Shown: one piece after another, positions 1-8,083 of the stretch | Layout: every line of letters begins with the position of its first letter | How positions within the stretch are numbered: position 1 is the first letter of the stretch | Origin: JAGQRJ01 sp041402045 | GTDB taxonomy: Bacteria > Planctomycetota > J058 | Direction: 5' to 3' | Length of the DNA stretch: 63,249 bases | Assembly: GCA_041402045.1 (NCBI GenBank) | Contig: JAWKSZ010000045.1 | Coordinates: 1 to 63,249 of the forward strand | Position numbers and translations under genes: made by a program | Notes under the pieces: generated by a model | The model's input: only the letters and a program-made list of their open reading frames with translations | The model's database searches: none | What the model was told of the DNA's origin: nothing

Positions 1-46
1 ACGACATGGGAGCGACGCTCGCCCGCTCAGAATCGTGAACTCTGGT

Positions 47-1105
47 TTAGCGGCAGCGAACCAGCGCCTCGATCGGGTGGGGGGCCACGTCGGCCAGGCG
101 CTTGCCCGGGGGCAGCGTGCGCTCGCTGTGGCCGTCGCACCAGTGGGTCTGCTGGATCACGGTGCCGCGGCCTTCGAGCACGGCCTCGACCTGGCGCGCG
201 CCCCAGGCGGAGTTCGTGGTCCCCGCCGGGCCGGCGACGATCCGGCCCGTGGCGCGGGCCAGCTCCCGCGACCAAGCGTAGTGCGCGTTGACCGGGTCGT
301 CGGTGTCGAGGAAGCCCTGGGCCTCGTAGCGGTTCGAGCCGCCGGTGTGGCAGGCGGAGGCGTAGACCTGGGCGTCCGCCGTGGTTCCCCGGCGCAGCGC
401 CTGGGTGAACTCCCCCCAGCGCACGTGCTCGGCCACGGGTTGGTTGCTGTCGCACACCGGGCGGTTGCTGACCTGGCTGGGGCTCTCGGGGCCGAAGAAG
501 GGGCCGTCCCAGCCGCCGTGACCCACGAACACGACGCGGCTGAGCGGGAGGTCGGCGGCGTTCTGGAGCAGGGTCACCACGTCGCAGACCGAGCCGCAGG
601 GCTGGACCTCGGCGGCGGCGTAGCCCCGGCGCTGGTAGGCCGCCGCGACGGAGCGTGCCGCCTCGGCGAACACGCGGGTGTCGCCGGGGTTCTCGGGGTC
701 CTGGGCGTAGACGATCAGCGCCCGCCGCTCGCGGGTCAGGCGCAGGGTCGCAGGCGGGCCCTGGGTGGCTTCGTAGGCGCCGAGGAACTCTTCGCCCGCG
801 CGGCGCAGGGTCAGGCTGGCGCTGGGACCCTTGGGCGCGCCGACCAGCGCGCCGCTCAGGGAGGTTCCGCCGGCTCCGCGGCGGAACACGACCTCGTCCG
901 GGCAGTCGCCGCCCTCGAAGCGCAGGCGGCCGAGGCCGCGGGCTTCCAGGCGCAGCTCGAGGCGACCCCCGGGCTGAGCCAGGATCCGCGCGCGGACCTC
1001 GTGGGTCCGGCCCTCGCGCTCGAGGCTCCCCCGATACGTGCCGAGCCAGTCGCCGGCCTCCGCCACGCACGCGCTCAGCGCGAGCGCGATCCACACTGCC
1101 TTCAC
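47..1105 (-). CDS. Secreted caspase-like (C14-fold) protein, probable lipoprotein
   Basis: A 352-residue protein starting at GTG 1105, chosen because a GGGAGG ribosome site lies 5 nt upstream and the export signal begins there. The N-terminus is a short signal with a lipobox-like LSAC (Cys13), although AEA-G at 15-18 could also be a signal peptidase I site. Residues 20-125 look like a beta-rich domain. From about 128 a caspase-type alpha/beta core is suggested by a hydrophobic strand, then His196 in VFVGHGGWDG and Cys252 in YASACHTGG, matching the His-Cys dyad and the DxCHxGG-like loop of caspase-fold peptidases. Substrate unknown. It stands alone, divergent from the ATP-grasp gene. The fold is an inference from these motifs only. 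Confidence 0.6.
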   Translation of the reverse strand: MKAVWIALALSACVAEAGDWLGTYRGSLEREGRTHEVRARILAQPGGRLELRLEARGLGRLRFEGGDCPDEVVFRRGAGGTSLSGALVGAPKGPSASLTLRRAGEEFLGAYEATQGPPATLRLTRERRALIVYAQDPENPGDTRVFAEAARSVAAAYQRRGYAAAEVQPCGSVCDVVTLLQNAADLPLSRVVFVGHGGWDGPFFGPESPSQVSNRPVCDSNQPVAEHVRWGEFTQALRRGTTADAQVYASACHTGGSNRYEAQGFLDTDDPVNAHYAWSRELARATGRIVAGPAGTTNSAWGARQVEAVLEGRGTVIQQTHWCDGHSERTLPPGKRLADVAPHPIEALVRCR

Positions 1106-1357
1106 CGGGCCTCCCGTCCTCGCCTGAGAGACCGCACACCGGGTGCCAACGGCCCCGGCAACGGCCTGTCCAGGCGGGACGGTTTTCGGCCGAGGGCAGC
1201 GCAAGGCCTGGCAATTGGGCGGGGTGGGCCCGGCTCGCGGCCCGCGGCCAGGGGGTCCGGTTCGCCGGGTGGCGTGGTCCTGAAACTCAAGGTCGCGCGG
1301 GAGTTCGCTGGGCTGGCCGAGGCGCGCGTGCCAGGATCCCAGTGAGAGGAACGCCGT

Positions 1358-2206
1358 ATGGGCCTGCGTCGCGGAGAGGACCTGTTCGAGCTGGAGCAGG
1401 CGGTCTGGCTCTGGACGGCCCGAATCGGGGTGCCGATCTACGACTTCGCCTTCGAGCCCCTGCTGGCGTGCCGCCGGCCGTACCAGCGGCCCGAGGAGGT
1501 GGAGGCGGTCGCGCGGGTCGGCGCGCTGGACGACTACGCGGGAACCTACGAGGAGCTTCGTGCCGAGGGCATTCGCCTGATCCACAGTCCAGAGGCTTAC
1601 CGACGGGCGACCCGGTTGCCCGAGTGGTATCCCCTGCTCGAAGACCTGACGCCCAAGAGCCTGTGGTTCTCGGAGGCCCCGGATCCAAGCGTCGTGGGGG
1701 AGGCGCTGGGCTGGCCGATCTTCATGAAGGGCGCGCGCCAGACCAGCCGGCACAAGCGCCAGCTCTCGATCATTGCCGGGCCCGACGAGCTGCGCCGCGC
1801 GCTGGACGCGTACGCCCAGGACCCGATCCTCGCCTGGCAGGAGGTCGTGTGCCGCGCCCTGGCTCCGCTGCGTCCGGTCGAGGACCCCGACCCCGAGCGG
1901 ATCCCCAGCTCGTTCGAGTTCCGGAGCTTCTGGTGGCGCGGCGAGCTCGCAGGGGTCGGTCGCTACTGGTGGGAGGGGGTGGACTACGCCCTGGGCGCCG
2001 AGGAGCGCGCCGCTGCGCTCGCGGTCGCGCGAGAGGCCGCCCGTCGGGTCGACGTGGCGTTCCTGGTCGTCGACGTCGCGCAGCGCGTGGACGGCCGCTG
2101 GATCGTGATCGAGTGCAACGACGGCCAGGAGAGCGGCTACGCCGGCGTCTCCCCGCTCGCGTTGTGGCAAGAGGTCGTGCGCCTGGAGCGGGCGCGACTC
2201 GCGTAG
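1358..2206 (+). CDS. ATP-grasp protein (R2K-clade / DUF4343 type)
   Basis: A 282-residue protein with a GAGAGGA ribosome site 8 nt before the ATG. It resembles the small ATP-grasp proteins of the R2K clade: a degenerate N-terminal domain (to about residue 100), an ATP-binding lysine region PIFMKGARQTSRHKRQL, an acidic metal site in SSFEFRSFWWRGELAG, and the C-terminal VIECNDGQESGYAG, where Glu-Cys-Asn-Asp fits the metal-coordinating ENxxD-like motif. Family members form amide-like bonds between a carboxylate and an amine, often in peptide modification or phage and immunity settings, but no substrate can be deduced here. No operon partner follows; the next genes run the other way. Confidence 0.72.
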   Translation: MGLRRGEDLFELEQAVWLWTARIGVPIYDFAFEPLLACRRPYQRPEEVEAVARVGALDDYAGTYEELRAEGIRLIHSPEAYRRATRLPEWYPLLEDLTPKSLWFSEAPDPSVVGEALGWPIFMKGARQTSRHKRQLSIIAGPDELRRALDAYAQDPILAWQEVVCRALAPLRPVEDPDPERIPSSFEFRSFWWRGELAGVGRYWWEGVDYALGAEERAAALAVAREAARRVDVAFLVVDVAQRVDGRWIVIECNDGQESGYAGVSPLALWQEVVRLERARLA

Positions 2207-2231
2207 GCCCTCCCCGGGAACCGGGCTCCAC

Positions 2232-2492
2232 TCACTGGCCTTCAGCGCCCAGCTCGACGTACTCGTGCAGCTCGTCCGGGGTCAGACCCAGCTCCATGCA
2301 GCGCTGGCGCTGGGCCCGGTCGAACACGAGCCCCGGGGTCGCGCCGCGGGCCTCGACCAGGTTCGGACCGGTCGCGGCCAGGATCGCGATCGCGGTGCCC
2401 AGCCCGGCGGCGAACCACTTCCCCAGGCCTTTGAGCTCGGCGCGCTCGGCGTCGCCCGCGGGGTCGAGGGGCCAGTCGTGGGAGTCGGTCAT
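2232..2492 (-). CDS. Small single-pass membrane protein, unknown
   Basis: An 86-residue protein, last gene of a three-gene minus-strand operon, 12 nt after signal peptidase I, with a CGGAGGA ribosome site. An acidic N-terminus (residues 1-22) precedes one hydrophobic segment around residues 26-41 (WFAAGLGTAIAILAA), then a polar tail containing LTPDELHEYVELG. There is no cleavable signal and one cysteine. I do not recognise a family. Its position after a peptidase and a radical SAM protein suggests it may be a membrane accessory, but nothing in the sequence shows this. Confidence 0.6.
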   Translation of the reverse strand: MTDSHDWPLDPAGDAERAELKGLGKWFAAGLGTAIAILAATGPNLVEARGATPGLVFDRAQRQRCMELGLTPDELHEYVELGAEGQ

Positions 2493-2504
2493 GACGTTCC
2501 TCCG

Positions 2505-3074
2505 TTACCAGAGCCAGCGCCAGCGGCGCGGCGGCCACACCACCGCCACCACCCGCCCGCGCCAGCGCGCATGGTCGAGGCCGCCGAAGAAGCGGCTGTC
2601 CCAGGAGTTGCTCGGGGCGTCGCCGAGGACGAAGACCTCGTCGGGCCCCACGGTGTAGCTGGCGGGCCCCGCGGCGGTCGGGCGCAGGTGCCCGGCCGGG
2701 AGGTAGCGCACCGGCGGCGCGCCCGCGGGGCGCGGGCAGGGCGCGCCGTCCACGGTCAGCGCACCGTCCTCGAGGGCGATCCGCTCGCCGGGGTAGCCCA
2801 CGACCCGCTTCACCACCTCGACGCCCTCTTCGTCGCGGAACTGGATCAGCCCGTAGCGCGGGGGCGGCGCGAGCCAGGTGCTCAGGCGTTCGCTGAGGAT
2901 CCAGTCGTTCTCCGCGGCGCCGGCGTCGGTGGTCTGGATCGTGGGCGCCATGGAGCCGCTCGTGACCTCGCTGAACTGGAACCCGAGCTCGTAGGCCAGG
3001 AGCACCGCGCCCACCACCGCCAGGCCGCGCTCGGCGAGCCGCGCGGCGCGGCGCAGGCGCCCGCGCTCAGGCAT
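2505..3074 (-). CDS. lepB: Signal peptidase I
   Basis: Membrane serine protease that removes signal peptides from exported proteins. The 189 residues contain one N-terminal anchor (about 18-34), the catalytic box TSGSMAPT with nucleophile Ser41, the general-base lysine Lys89 in VVKRVVGYPGE, and the conserved GDAPSNSWDSRFFG box near residues 151-164. The protein is shorter than E. coli LepB and lacks a second anchor, like many non-enterobacterial SPases. Its start overlaps the end of the radical SAM gene by 8 nt, so the two are translationally coupled. Assignment is secure; whether it is the housekeeping peptidase or a dedicated one is open. Confidence 0.93.
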   Translation of the reverse strand: MPERGRLRRAARLAERGLAVVGAVLLAYELGFQFSEVTSGSMAPTIQTTDAGAAENDWILSERLSTWLAPPPRYGLIQFRDEEGVEVVKRVVGYPGERIALEDGALTVDGAPCPRPAGAPPVRYLPAGHLRPTAAGPASYTVGPDEVFVLGDAPSNSWDSRFFGGLDHARWRGRVVAVVWPPRRWRWLW

Positions 3075-4065
3075 GGACCGCCAGCTCCTGGACCGCGCGC
3101 GCGGCCTCGCGCACGAGGGTCTTCTCCAGGAGGCACACCAGCCCGTCGGGGCGGTCGGCGCGCCCCGTGCGCGCCAGGTTCACGCAGGCCGAGCGCGAGC
3201 TGCACAGCCGGCGGATCGGGCAGCGCTGACAAGCCTCGGGGAGCTCTCCCCGCCCGCCGCTGCAGGTGGGGAGGGCTCCGCGGTCGTCGCCCACGAGCCG
3301 TTCGCACGGGTACCGACGGCCCGAGGGCGCGACCGCAGAGTGATCTTCGCAGCAGGTCACCGCCTGCAGGTCGGGGCGGGCGAGGAGCACCGCCTTCGTC
3401 TCCAGCCAGCCGATCTCGAGCGCGGGGTAGCGCTCGACCCACAGCTCGCGCAGCTCGGCGATCGCCTGGGTCAGGGCCGGGGCGTCCTCGGGGCGCCAGG
3501 GCGCGCCGTAGTCGAGGGAGGGCACGAAGCGCCGCGCGCCGCGGGCGTGGAGGAAGCGCACGCCGGCGGCGAGGTGCTCGACGGTCTCGGGCCGCACGAC
3601 GGTGATCACCCGCGCGTCCACGCCCCGGGCGACGAGCAGGTCCAGCGCGGCCAGCGCGCTGGCGGACGACGGGCCGCCGCCGCGGCGTGGGCGCCAGGCG
3701 TCGTGCACCTCGGGCAGCCCGTCCACCGACAGCGCGAGCTGGGCCTCGCGCTCGAGCAGCTCGTCGAGCACCCGCGCGTCGAGGCGGCTGCCGTTGGTGG
3801 TCACGTGCAGCGCGATCCGCTGCCCCCAGGCGCCGGCACGCTCCCGGGCGTAATCCACCAGCGCCCGCCCCAGAGGCCAGGCGAGGAGCGGCTCGCCGCC
3901 GAACAGCCCCAGGGAGAGCGTGCCCTCGGGCTCGAGCTCGGCCAGGGCGCGGTCGATCGCCTGGACCCCGATCGTCCAGGGCAGGGTCTTGGCGCGTTTC
4001 TCGCCCGCGTAGCAATAGCGGCAGGCGAGGTCGCACTGGTGGGTCAACACGAGGGTCAAGCGCAT
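3067..4065 (-). CDS. Radical SAM protein with SPASM-like cysteine tail
   Basis: A 332-residue iron-sulfur enzyme. The N-terminal QCDLACRYCY gives Cys11, Cys15 and Cys18 of the radical SAM CxxxCxxC cluster, followed by LGLFGGEPLL (GGE motif) and HVTTNGSRLD. The C-terminal third carries at least ten cysteines, including CCEDH, PCERL, CQRCPIRRLC and a last CLLEK, like the auxiliary-cluster SPASM domains of anaerobic sulfatase-maturing and peptide-modifying enzymes. I start at ATG 4065; an in-frame ATG at 4104 would add 13 residues including two cysteines. First gene of an operon with lepB and a small membrane protein. The modified substrate is unknown; no obvious RiPP precursor is adjacent. Confidence 0.85.
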   Translation of the reverse strand: MRLTLVLTHQCDLACRYCYAGEKRAKTLPWTIGVQAIDRALAELEPEGTLSLGLFGGEPLLAWPLGRALVDYARERAGAWGQRIALHVTTNGSRLDARVLDELLEREAQLALSVDGLPEVHDAWRPRRGGGPSSASALAALDLLVARGVDARVITVVRPETVEHLAAGVRFLHARGARRFVPSLDYGAPWRPEDAPALTQAIAELRELWVERYPALEIGWLETKAVLLARPDLQAVTCCEDHSAVAPSGRRYPCERLVGDDRGALPTCSGGRGELPEACQRCPIRRLCSSRSACVNLARTGRADRPDGLVCLLEKTLVREAARAVQELAVHA

Positions 4066-4154
4066 GCCCGACCCAGTGCAAGCCGCGATCCGGTCGCAAG
4101 TCATGCGAGGCCGAGGGGCCTGGGTAAGGATCGACCCGCTTGGGGTGCCCGGCG

Positions 4155-4958
4155 CTACCCGAACTGCACGCTGAGGTGGCTCAGGCTCCCGTACTCCCAG
4201 CCCTCGACCGGGAAGCTGAGCTCGTCCGCCGGGTCGCTGGCGCCGAGGGCGACGTAGAGCGGCTGGAGGTGCTCCGGAGTCGGGTGCGCGTGGCGGAACC
4301 CAGGCCGGCGCTCGACGTCGAGGAGCGCGGCCCGATCGCGGGCGACGAGGGCCTCGCGCAGCCACGCCTCGAACTCGAGGGCCCAGGGCGACGGGGCCGC
4401 CGCGTCGCTCCAGTCCAGGGCCCCGAGGTTGTGGACCGCGCCGCCGCTGCCGATCAGGAGCACGCCCTCGTCGCGCAGGGGCGCCAGGGCCTGGCCCAGC
4501 TCGACGAGCTCGAGGAAGGACACGCCGCCCGGGAGCGAGAGCTGCAGCAGGGGGACGTCGGCCTCGGGGAAGAGGTGCACGAGGGGCACCCACACGCCGT
4601 GGTCCCAGCCGCGGGCCCCGTCGGTGGCGACCCCCGGCAGCAGCTCTGCGACGCGGGCAGCGAGCTCGGGCGCGCCGGGCGCCGGGTAGGTGACCTTCAG
4701 CGCCTGGTCGAAGCCGCCGAAGTCGTAGATCAGCCCGTGGGTCTCGAGGGTCCCCAGGCGAGCCGGGGTCCGGTTCCAGTGGGCGGAGATCACGAGCAGC
4801 GCCCGCGGGCGCGGCAGGGTCTGGCCCCAGGCCGCGAGGCGGGGCCCGCGCACGGGGTCCACGGCCAGGGTCGGCGCGCCGTGGGACAGGAACAGGACCG
4901 GCAGTCGCTCCACGCCGACCTCCGCTCTCGATCCTCGCACTCGGATCGGTTCAGCCAT
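4155..4958 (-). CDS. ygiD: 4,5-DOPA-dioxygenase-like class III extradiol enzyme
   Basis: A 267-residue member of the LigB/DODA family, usually cytosolic single-subunit zinc or iron enzymes that open catechol-type rings. Family signatures are LFLSHGAPTLAV near the N-terminus, LLVISAHWNRTP, the mid-protein WDHGVWVPLVHLFP, and the C-terminal RHAHPTPEHLQPLYVALG; their histidines form the metal site. Length matches E. coli YgiD and plant DODA (about 260-270). The gene faces away from the thioesterase gene at 5032, sharing a 73-nt divergent promoter region centred on the palindrome CGCTAGCG. True substrate is not predictable. Confidence 0.9.
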   Translation of the reverse strand: MAEPIRVRGSRAEVGVERLPVLFLSHGAPTLAVDPVRGPRLAAWGQTLPRPRALLVISAHWNRTPARLGTLETHGLIYDFGGFDQALKVTYPAPGAPELAARVAELLPGVATDGARGWDHGVWVPLVHLFPEADVPLLQLSLPGGVSFLELVELGQALAPLRDEGVLLIGSGGAVHNLGALDWSDAAAPSPWALEFEAWLREALVARDRAALLDVERRPGFRHAHPTPEHLQPLYVALGASDPADELSFPVEGWEYGSLSHLSVQFG

Positions 4959-5006
4959 AGGGCTGAACGCCCGGGTCCCCGGCGATTCCCCCGCGCCGGG
5001 ATCTGC

Positions 5007-5014
5007 GCTAGCGT
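5007..5014 (+). promoter_or_regulatory. -10 box GCTAGCGT for the thioesterase gene
   Basis: GCTAGCGT lies 17 nt before the GTG at 5032, with a GGAGG ribosome site between. It matches the GCTANNNT box seen before many genes in this window. It sits in the palindrome CGCTAGCG, so a similar box could serve the divergent dioxygenase gene. No convincing -35 is visible. Confidence 0.45.
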
Positions 5015-5031
5015 TCGGGCCGGAGGCCGCC

Positions 5032-5451
5032 GTGACCGAGACCGAGACCCCGCCGCTCTACGTGGCCGAGATCCCCCTGCGCTGGAGCGACATGGACTCG
5101 CTGGGCCACGTGAACAACGCGGTCTACTTCACCTACTGCGAGACCGCCCGGCTGGGGCTCCTGCACCACCTGGGGCTGGGCGACTATCAGGGCGAGGTGG
5201 GGCCGGTGGTCGCGACCGCGAGCTGCACCTTCAAGGAGCAGCTCACCTTCCCCGCGACCCTCGCGGTCGAGGTGCGCTGCACCAAGGTCGGGCGCACGAG
5301 CTTCACCCTGGGCTACACCCTCAAGCGCAAGACCACGGAGGGGTTGGACCCGACGCTGGTGTGCACCGGGGAGTCGGTGCTGGTGTGGGTCGACCTCGTG
5401 CGCGGCGGGTCGGTGCCGCTCCCCGACGACCTGCGTCAGGCCCTCGGCTAG
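5032..5451 (+). CDS. Acyl-CoA thioesterase, hotdog fold (4HBT / YbgC-FadM type)
   Basis: A 139-residue hotdog-fold thioesterase that hydrolyses acyl-CoA thioesters in the cytoplasm. The diagnostic stretch is RWSDMDSLGHVNNAVYFTY, with the catalytic aspartate (Asp20/Asp22) and the GHVNN turn. The second half VRCTKVGRTSFTLGYTL matches the central strands of the family. GTG start with GGAGG 5 nt upstream. Chain-length preference cannot be told. It is monocistronic, followed by a palindromic repeat element that separates it from the convergent gene at 5613. Confidence 0.9.
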   Translation: MTETETPPLYVAEIPLRWSDMDSLGHVNNAVYFTYCETARLGLLHHLGLGDYQGEVGPVVATASCTFKEQLTFPATLAVEVRCTKVGRTSFTLGYTLKRKTTEGLDPTLVCTGESVLVWVDLVRGGSVPLPDDLRQALG

Positions 5452-5452
5452 G

Positions 5453-5611
5453 AGCCCGTTGAGATCCGCTCCGGTCTGAGGGGGCCGGCTTCGCCGACCC
5501 CCTCGATCGTCAGGGGTTGCTACGCAACCCCTGACGACTACGTTGCTCGTCGCTCACGATGCGGACATCGCGTCGCTCCTCGCGCCTTGCCGGAGCGCAT
5601 TTCAACGGGCT
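5453..5611. repeat. 159-bp palindromic element with 22-bp terminal inverted repeats
   Basis: The left end (5453-5474, AGCCCGTTGAGATCCGCTCC..) is repeated in inverse orientation at 5590-5611, with 20 of 22 positions matching. Inside are two strong hairpins: GAGGGGGCCGGC with a TTCG loop, and GTCAGGGGTTGC against GCAACCCCTGAC with a 3-nt loop. A diverged partial copy lies at 56097-56222. The shape is that of a non-autonomous (MITE- or REPIN-like) element. It sits between two convergent genes and its right end touches the stop codon of the gene ending at 5613, so it may also act as a bidirectional terminator. Confidence 0.7.
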
Positions 5612-5612
5612 G

Positions 5613-6239
5613 CTAGCCGCGCCGGGCGACCAGCGCCCGCACCGTCGCCCTGCCCATGAAGGCCCGCGCGACGAGCGCCGCGCAGATCGCCGCCGCGAGG
5701 CCGCCCAGGGCCAGGACCCCGCCGGGGCCCAGGCTCTTGGCGATCGCCGCGAAGGCCTTGGCCTTGGCGCGCCGCCCCTCCAGGTCGCCGCTGGCCGCGA
5801 CGTAGCCCACCCCCGTGATCAGCGCCGTGATCCCGAGCCCGATCAAGGGCGGCTTGGCCGCCTCCCAGGGAGGGCTCGAGAGCGTCGTCTCCTCCAGGGC
5901 GGGGACCACCGTCGGCAGCCAGTCGAGGACAGCCTCGACCCCGAGCCCGTCGAGGCCCTCGACCTTGACCGCCGGAGCCTTCCCGCTCTTTCCCGCGCGC
6001 AGCGCGAACACCAGCCCCGAGCTCGAGCCCAGGCCGCGGACGCGCCCGATCCGCGCGGCCGGGATCGTCTTCTTCTGCCCCGGGCGCTTGTGCTTGAGGA
6101 TCGCCCCCGGTGTGCTCCCGCTGCGGGGGCGCTCGGCGCCCAGGAACCACACCACGTGGAGCTGCTCCCCGTCGAACACGAAGTGCGTGTCCTGCTCCTG
6201 GGTGGAGACGAGCAGGGACTGGATCTCGCCGTCGCTCAT
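5613..6239 (-). CDS. Hypothetical protein with C-terminal transmembrane hairpin
   Basis: A 208-residue protein starting at ATG 6239. The N-terminal 120 residues are soluble, with a segment TQEQDTHFVFDGEQLHVVWF and a lysine-rich KHKRPGQKKTIPAARIGRV that looks like a small beta domain. Two hydrophobic segments follow near the C-terminus, PPLIGLGITALITGVGYVAA and GGVLALGGLAAAICAALVA. No signal peptide. No family recognised. It is convergent with the upstream thioesterase across the palindromic element and divergent from trmI, with about 100 nt of shared promoter region. Confidence 0.65.
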   Translation of the reverse strand: MSDGEIQSLLVSTQEQDTHFVFDGEQLHVVWFLGAERPRSGSTPGAILKHKRPGQKKTIPAARIGRVRGLGSSSGLVFALRAGKSGKAPAVKVEGLDGLGVEAVLDWLPTVVPALEETTLSSPPWEAAKPPLIGLGITALITGVGYVAASGDLEGRRAKAKAFAAIAKSLGPGGVLALGGLAAAICAALVARAFMGRATVRALVARRG

Positions 6240-6338
6240 GGGGGCACGGTGGCAGCGCCGCGGAGCGCGGTCAACGCGCCGCCCTGGGTCGCGCGCCGCG
6301 CTCCGCCCTCGATAATCCCCGGGGTGAGGGGAGGCCCC

Positions 6339-7172
6339 GTGGACGGGCTGAAGGTCGGAGAGCCGATCGAGCTGCTGCAGTTCGGCAAGCAGAAGCCTTA
6401 CCTGGCGCTGCTCAAGGCCCAGGGGGGGATCAACGTGCGCGGCCACGAGCTGCGCCACGAGGACCTCGTGGGCCTGGCCCCGGGCTCCTGCGTGCGCTCG
6501 CGGCAGGGCGAGGCGTTCTTCGTGGTCCGCCCGACCCTCGCGCGCTGGGTCGAGTCCATGCCGCGCTTCGCCAAGACGATCTACCCCAAGGAGGCGGGGC
6601 CGATCCTGCTCTACGCCGACGTGTTCCCCGGCGCCCGGGTGCTCGAGGCCGGGCTCGGCTCCGGCGGCCTGAGCCTCTCGCTCCTGCGCGCCGTCGGCCC
6701 GAGCGGCGCCCTGATCTCCTACGACACCCGCGCGCGCTCGCTCAAGCAGGGCGCCGACAACGTGAAGCTCTGGTTCGGGGAGCCGCACCCCGCGCACACG
6801 ATCCGCGAGCAGGACGTCTACGCCGGGATCGTGGACGAGCGCCTGGATCGGGTGGTGCTCGACGTGCCCGAGCCCTGGCAGGTCGTGCCCCACACCCGCG
6901 AGGCCCTCGTGCGCGGCGGGATCCTCTGCGCCTTCGTGCCCTCGATCAGCCAGACCCACGAGTTCGTCAACGCCCTGCGCGACAGCGGGCGCTTCGCCGA
7001 CGTGCAGATCGTGGAGACGATCCAGCGCCCGTGGCAGGTCGGGCGGCGCAGCGTGCGCCCCGAGAACCAGGCCACCCCGCACACCGGGTTCGTGACCTTC
7101 GCGCGCCACGTGGAGGGACGCGGCGACGTCGAGGGCCCCGGCGAGGTCGAGGAGGCGCCCGCGGCGGACTAG
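6339..7172 (+). CDS. trmI: tRNA (adenine-58-N1) methyltransferase TrmI
   Basis: SAM-dependent enzyme that methylates A58 in the T-loop of tRNA. The 277 residues have the N-terminal beta-barrel typical of TrmI (residues 1-75), then PRFAKTIYPKEAGPILLYAD, the SAM-binding motif VLEAGLGSGGLSLSLLRAVG, and the VVLDVPEPWQV catalytic-pocket motif seen in TrmI/Trm61. GTG 6339 is chosen because GGGGAGG lies 5 nt upstream and a GATAAT -10 box ends at about 6316, so the alternative GTG 6324 would sit at the transcription start. The C-terminus ends in an acidic tail. Its stop overlaps the convergent TfoX-like gene by 4 nt. Confidence 0.92.
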   Translation: MDGLKVGEPIELLQFGKQKPYLALLKAQGGINVRGHELRHEDLVGLAPGSCVRSRQGEAFFVVRPTLARWVESMPRFAKTIYPKEAGPILLYADVFPGARVLEAGLGSGGLSLSLLRAVGPSGALISYDTRARSLKQGADNVKLWFGEPHPAHTIREQDVYAGIVDERLDRVVLDVPEPWQVVPHTREALVRGGILCAFVPSISQTHEFVNALRDSGRFADVQIVETIQRPWQVGRRSVRPENQATPHTGFVTFARHVEGRGDVEGPGEVEEAPAAD

Positions 7173-7501
7173 TCCGCCGCGGCGAGTGCCCGGGCCTCGG
7201 CCAGGAGCGCGCGCCAGCGGGCCTCGTCGCGCGCGACGATCCGCACCCACTCCTTGAACGTGCGCCCGGCCGGGGCGAAGGGCTCGCCCTCGCCCCCGGC
7301 GATCAGCGCCTGGACCCGAGGCGCGGTGAGCTTCACGACCAGGTCCCCGGTCGGGTGGTCGCACATGCCGAGGAAGCGCCCAGAGACGCGCAGGCAGGGG
7401 AAGCCCATGAGGCTGCCCTCCTCCACGCCCTGAGTCAGGAGCTCGTCGGCCAGCGTCCAGAACAGCCCGCCGCGCTCGAGCGCCTCGCGTCGCTTCGCCA
7501 T
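7169..7501 (-). CDS. TfoX N-terminal-domain-like protein
   Basis: A 110-residue cytoplasmic protein. The segments LMGFPCLRVSGRFLGMC, DLVVKLTAPRVQAL and PAGRTFKEWVRIV follow the pattern of the short TfoX-N/YjbR-like proteins common in actinobacteria (metal-free alpha/beta fold, function unknown). ATG 7501 starts the homologous region; an in-frame extension upstream lacks family character. The gene converges on trmI. No competence genes are nearby, so a competence role is not implied. Confidence 0.7.
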   Translation of the reverse strand: MAKRREALERGGLFWTLADELLTQGVEEGSLMGFPCLRVSGRFLGMCDHPTGDLVVKLTAPRVQALIAGGEGEPFAPAGRTFKEWVRIVARDEARWRALLAEARALAAAD

Positions 7502-7561
7502 GGTTCCACCCTTGGCCGGGGATTGTAGGGCCCAGGCGCTCGCGCGCTCCCCGGACCCGGA

Positions 7562-7569
7562 GCTACGGT
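7562..7569 (+). promoter_or_regulatory. -10 box GCTACGGT, leaderless start
   Basis: GCTACGGT ends 5 nt before the ATG at 7575 with spacer CGGGC, so transcription should begin at or next to the ATG. The same box and identical CGGGC spacer precede the ATG at 53468 on the other strand. No ribosome site is present or possible. Confidence 0.5.
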
Positions 7570-7574
7570 CGGGC

Positions 7575-8066
7575 ATGAACGCACCTCAGAAGGTCCCTCT
7601 CTGTCTGCCGCTGTTCGGCGGCCTCCTGGCGGTGTTCGGCGTCGGCTTCCTGCTCTACGCGGTCATGGACCGCGGGCGCGCCCGGGCCAGCGTGGACTGG
7701 CCCAGCGTCCCCGGTCGGATCCTGGTCTCGGAGGTGGAGGAGGCCGGCCACGACATTCCTCGCACCTACGCGCCCAACGTGCGCTACCGCTACGAGGTCG
7801 AGGGCCAGACCTACGAGGGCGACACCCTCGCGTTCGCCGACAACATCAACCGCGACGAGGACTACGTCCTCGCGCGGATCGCGCCCTATCCCGTAGGCAG
7901 CCAAGCGGACGTGCACTACGACCCCGCCCACCCCGAGACGTCGGTGCTCGAGCCGGGCGTGCGCCAGGGCAGCGGGATCCTCTTGATCGTGGGCCCGTTC
8001 TTCGCGCTCGTGGGCGTGTTGCTCGGCTTCGTCGCGCCGCGGCTGCTCGCGGCCCAGCGCCGCTGA
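7575..8066 (+). CDS. DUF3592-domain membrane protein
   Basis: A 163-residue protein with two membrane segments, near residues 8-28 (LPLFGGLLAVFGVGFLLYAV) and near the C-terminus (GILLIVGPFFALVGVLLGFV). Between them is a soluble beta domain with PSVPGRILVSEVEE, VRYRYEVEGQTYEGDTL and DVHYDPAHPETSVLEPG, the hallmark pattern of DUF3592 (YxYxVxGxxYxGxxL, then VxYdPxnPxxavL). Function unknown in all lineages. Transcript is predicted leaderless. It is followed by a coding-like remnant, not a partner gene. Confidence 0.85.
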   Translation: MNAPQKVPLCLPLFGGLLAVFGVGFLLYAVMDRGRARASVDWPSVPGRILVSEVEEAGHDIPRTYAPNVRYRYEVEGQTYEGDTLAFADNINRDEDYVLARIAPYPVGSQADVHYDPAHPETSVLEPGVRQGSGILLIVGPFFALVGVLLGFVAPRLLAAQRR

Positions 8067-8083
8067 GCGCGTCGTCCCTCTGC

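Noticed and set aside
3067..4593. 508-residue version of the radical SAM protein
   Set aside because: The first 175 codons are antisense shadow of the dioxygenase gene; the cluster motif begins at ATG 4065.
5455..5560. Simple intrinsic terminator only
   Set aside because: Terminal inverted repeats and a second copy at 56 kb make a repeat element a better description, though it may also terminate transcription.
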